Shown: positions 63,025-64,000 of the stretch, in pieces | How the letters are laid out: each line of letters begins with the position of its first letter | Position numbering within the stretch: the first letter of the stretch is position 1 | NCBI GenBank assembly: GCA_009392275.1 | Contig: VFGV01000022.1 | Location: 1 to 64,000, forward strand | Source: SAR202 cluster bacterium | GTDB lineage: Bacteria > Chloroflexota > Dehalococcoidia > Lucifugimonadales > UBA2962 | Direction: 5' to 3' | DNA: 64,000 bases | The notes under the pieces: generated by a model | What the model was told of the DNA's origin: nothing | Database searches by the model: none | The model's input: the letters and a program-made list of their open reading frames with translations, nothing else | Program-made: the position numbers and the translations under genes

Positions 63025-64000
63025 GCTATTTGCCTGTTTTTAGGTTTGCTCCGTCTTGCTAGAAAATATGATACTACTGTAATTAAAACACCCAAAGCAA
63101 TTACGCAGAATCCTATCAAAAATGTTGTGGTCATTCCTTCCAGAAATGAATTATAGATTCCAGCAATTGTGCCTTCTCGAACCGCATCAAGGGAAGCTGG
63201 ATATCCTTGACTAGCCATAACGCTAGTTACGATTGCAGTACCCACTGCGATACTAGTTAACGTGGATGAATTTCTAACCATATTAATGAATCCCGTAACA
63301 ACCCCTTGATCTTTTTGATTGATGATTCCATAAATAGCATTCTGTGCTGGCATGAATATAAAACCAATACCAAAACCCATCATAAAACAATATATGAATG
63401 CAAGCCAAATCGAACTATCAGTCGATAATATTGATAAAAGTAGCATTGAAATTGCACTTATTGTTAATCCGAAAGGTAAAAATATTTTCCAGCCGTTAGG
63501 GTAACGATCTGATAGCACTCCGATAGTTGGACCTGTGACCAAAAATCCTAGCGGAAGTCCTGCAATTACTAAGCCTGAAATAAAGGCTTCATAACCTTTC
63601 AGATCTTGGATATAAAACGGCAGTAAGAAAAAAATACATGAGTTGCCAAGAACTACCAAGAACATCCCAATCTGTCCAGTTAAAAACGTTCCATTCAAAA
63701 ATAGATGGAGTGGCAGTAAAGGAAATTCAAATTTTGACTCCCAAATTATAAAAGATACTAATAATAAGCCTGTAATTATAAATCCACCAATGCTGAAATA
63801 TGAGCCCCACCCAAAATCGTTTGCCTTAGAAAGAGTCAAGAGGAGCAGTAATAGTGAACCGGTAGAAAGCATCACACCTACCCAATCAAATTTATCCTTT
63901 ATTTCACCAACAAATGTAGAATCCTGATCAAATATATTTAATAAAAACCAGGCCAAAACAATCGAAATGAAGGCCAAAGGCACAGATAAAAACATGAATG
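63021..64000 (-). CDS. DHA2-type MFS transporter, C-terminal part (cut by window edge)
   Basis: C-terminal part (at least 325 residues) of a 14-helix EmrB/QacA-type drug:H+ antiporter. The reading frame is open to the end of the window; the Met at 63995 is internal, since the N-terminal helices with motif A are missing. The segments FDWVGVMLSTGSLLLLLL, FISGLVIAGLPLGFLVTGP and GFGIGFIFMPAQNAIYG are typical of the second half. It is translationally coupled to the SDR downstream. Confidence 0.88.
   Translation of the reverse strand, partial: FMFLSVPLAFISIVLAWFLLNIFDQDSTFVGEIKDKFDWVGVMLSTGSLLLLLLTLSKANDFGWGSYFSIGGFIITGLLLVSFIIWESKFEFPLLPLHLFLNGTFLTGQIGMFLVVLGNSCIFFLLPFYIQDLKGYEAFISGLVIAGLPLGFLVTGPTIGVLSDRYPNGWKIFLPFGLTISAISMLLLSILSTDSSIWLAFIYCFMMGFGIGFIFMPAQNAIYGIINQKDQGVVTGFINMVRNSSTLTSIAVGTAIVTSVMASQGYPASLDAVREGTIAGIYNSFLEGMTTTFLIGFCVIALGVLITVVSYFLARRSKPKNRQIA

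Noticed and set aside
63021-63995. Complete 324-residue MFS gene starting at 63995
   Set aside because: The frame stays open to the window end and the N-terminal half of a 14-helix carrier is missing, so this Met is internal.

Overview
The window is a dense, AT-rich bacterial chromosome segment. Genes usually abut or overlap, convergent genes share up to 14 bp, and TTG and GTG starts are common. The mix of genes suggests a marine Chloroflexota bacterium of the Dehalococcoidia, SAR202-like. Pointers are coenzyme F420 synthesis (cofE), several lipoproteins with no outer-membrane genes, and paralogous amidohydrolases, short-chain dehydrogenases (SDRs) and MFS carriers. This placement is inference: no rRNA is present to test it.

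Layout. 1-4000: amidohydrolase and amidase pair, then an SDR. 4016-6728 (minus): COG1579 zinc-ribbon coiled-coil gene, a serine-recombinase homologue lacking its catalytic serine, rnpB (RNase P RNA) and tRNA-Trp. 6846-9314: pyruvate kinase and a Na/Ca exchanger. 9330-14446 (minus): D-aminoacylase-like enzyme, rsmI, metG, polyprenyl diphosphate synthase. 14538-16490: LysE exporter, HD protein, HIT protein, VOC protein. 16596-22546 (minus): a T-box-controlled trpS-trpEGDCF operon. 22553-24037: tautomerase, folB, CitE-like lyase. 24188-31362: cofE, EVE protein, leuB, FAD oxidoreductase, NUDIX, leuS. 31547-33182: thiG-thiE-thiS. 33179-37280: two lipoproteins, KDG kinase and KDPG aldolase, tRNA-Glu. 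37331-39140: argC, nth. 39252-46752 (plus): HEAT protein, PLP enzyme, AcoX-like protein, gamma-glutamyltransferase, GSII glutamine synthetase, CocE hydrolase. 46768-50466 (minus): ADH-MFS-TPR-SDR operon. 50616-56548: sucrase/ferredoxin-like protein, epimerase, second D-aminoacylase-like enzyme, lipoprotein, MFS. 56538-61698: a TatA-like miniprotein, three lipoproteins (one with Met/Asp repeats, one joining a zincin to a cupredoxin) and a Ni/Co permease. 61744-64000: trmL, SDR and an MFS carrier cut by the window edge.

How genes work together. The best-supported regulatory unit is the trp operon. Its leader carries a UGG specifier and a T-box TGGC that match, respectively, the CCA anticodon and the G discriminator of the tRNA-Trp encoded at 4016-4092. 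Charging of tRNA-Trp should therefore control its own synthetase and tryptophan synthesis as far as indole-glycerol phosphate; trpA and trpB lie outside the window. Other themes are organic-nitrogen scavenging (amidase, D-aminoacylase-like enzymes, gamma-glutamyltransferase, glutamine synthetase), KDG/KDPG sugar-acid breakdown, and a possible metal-handling surface locus at 57-62 kb.

No stretch over 300 bases lacks a feature; the longest gap between proteins (22204-22552) is the trp promoter and T-box leader. Bases 1-175 hold only the ribosome-binding site of the first gene. I saw no CRISPR array, insertion sequence or prophage.
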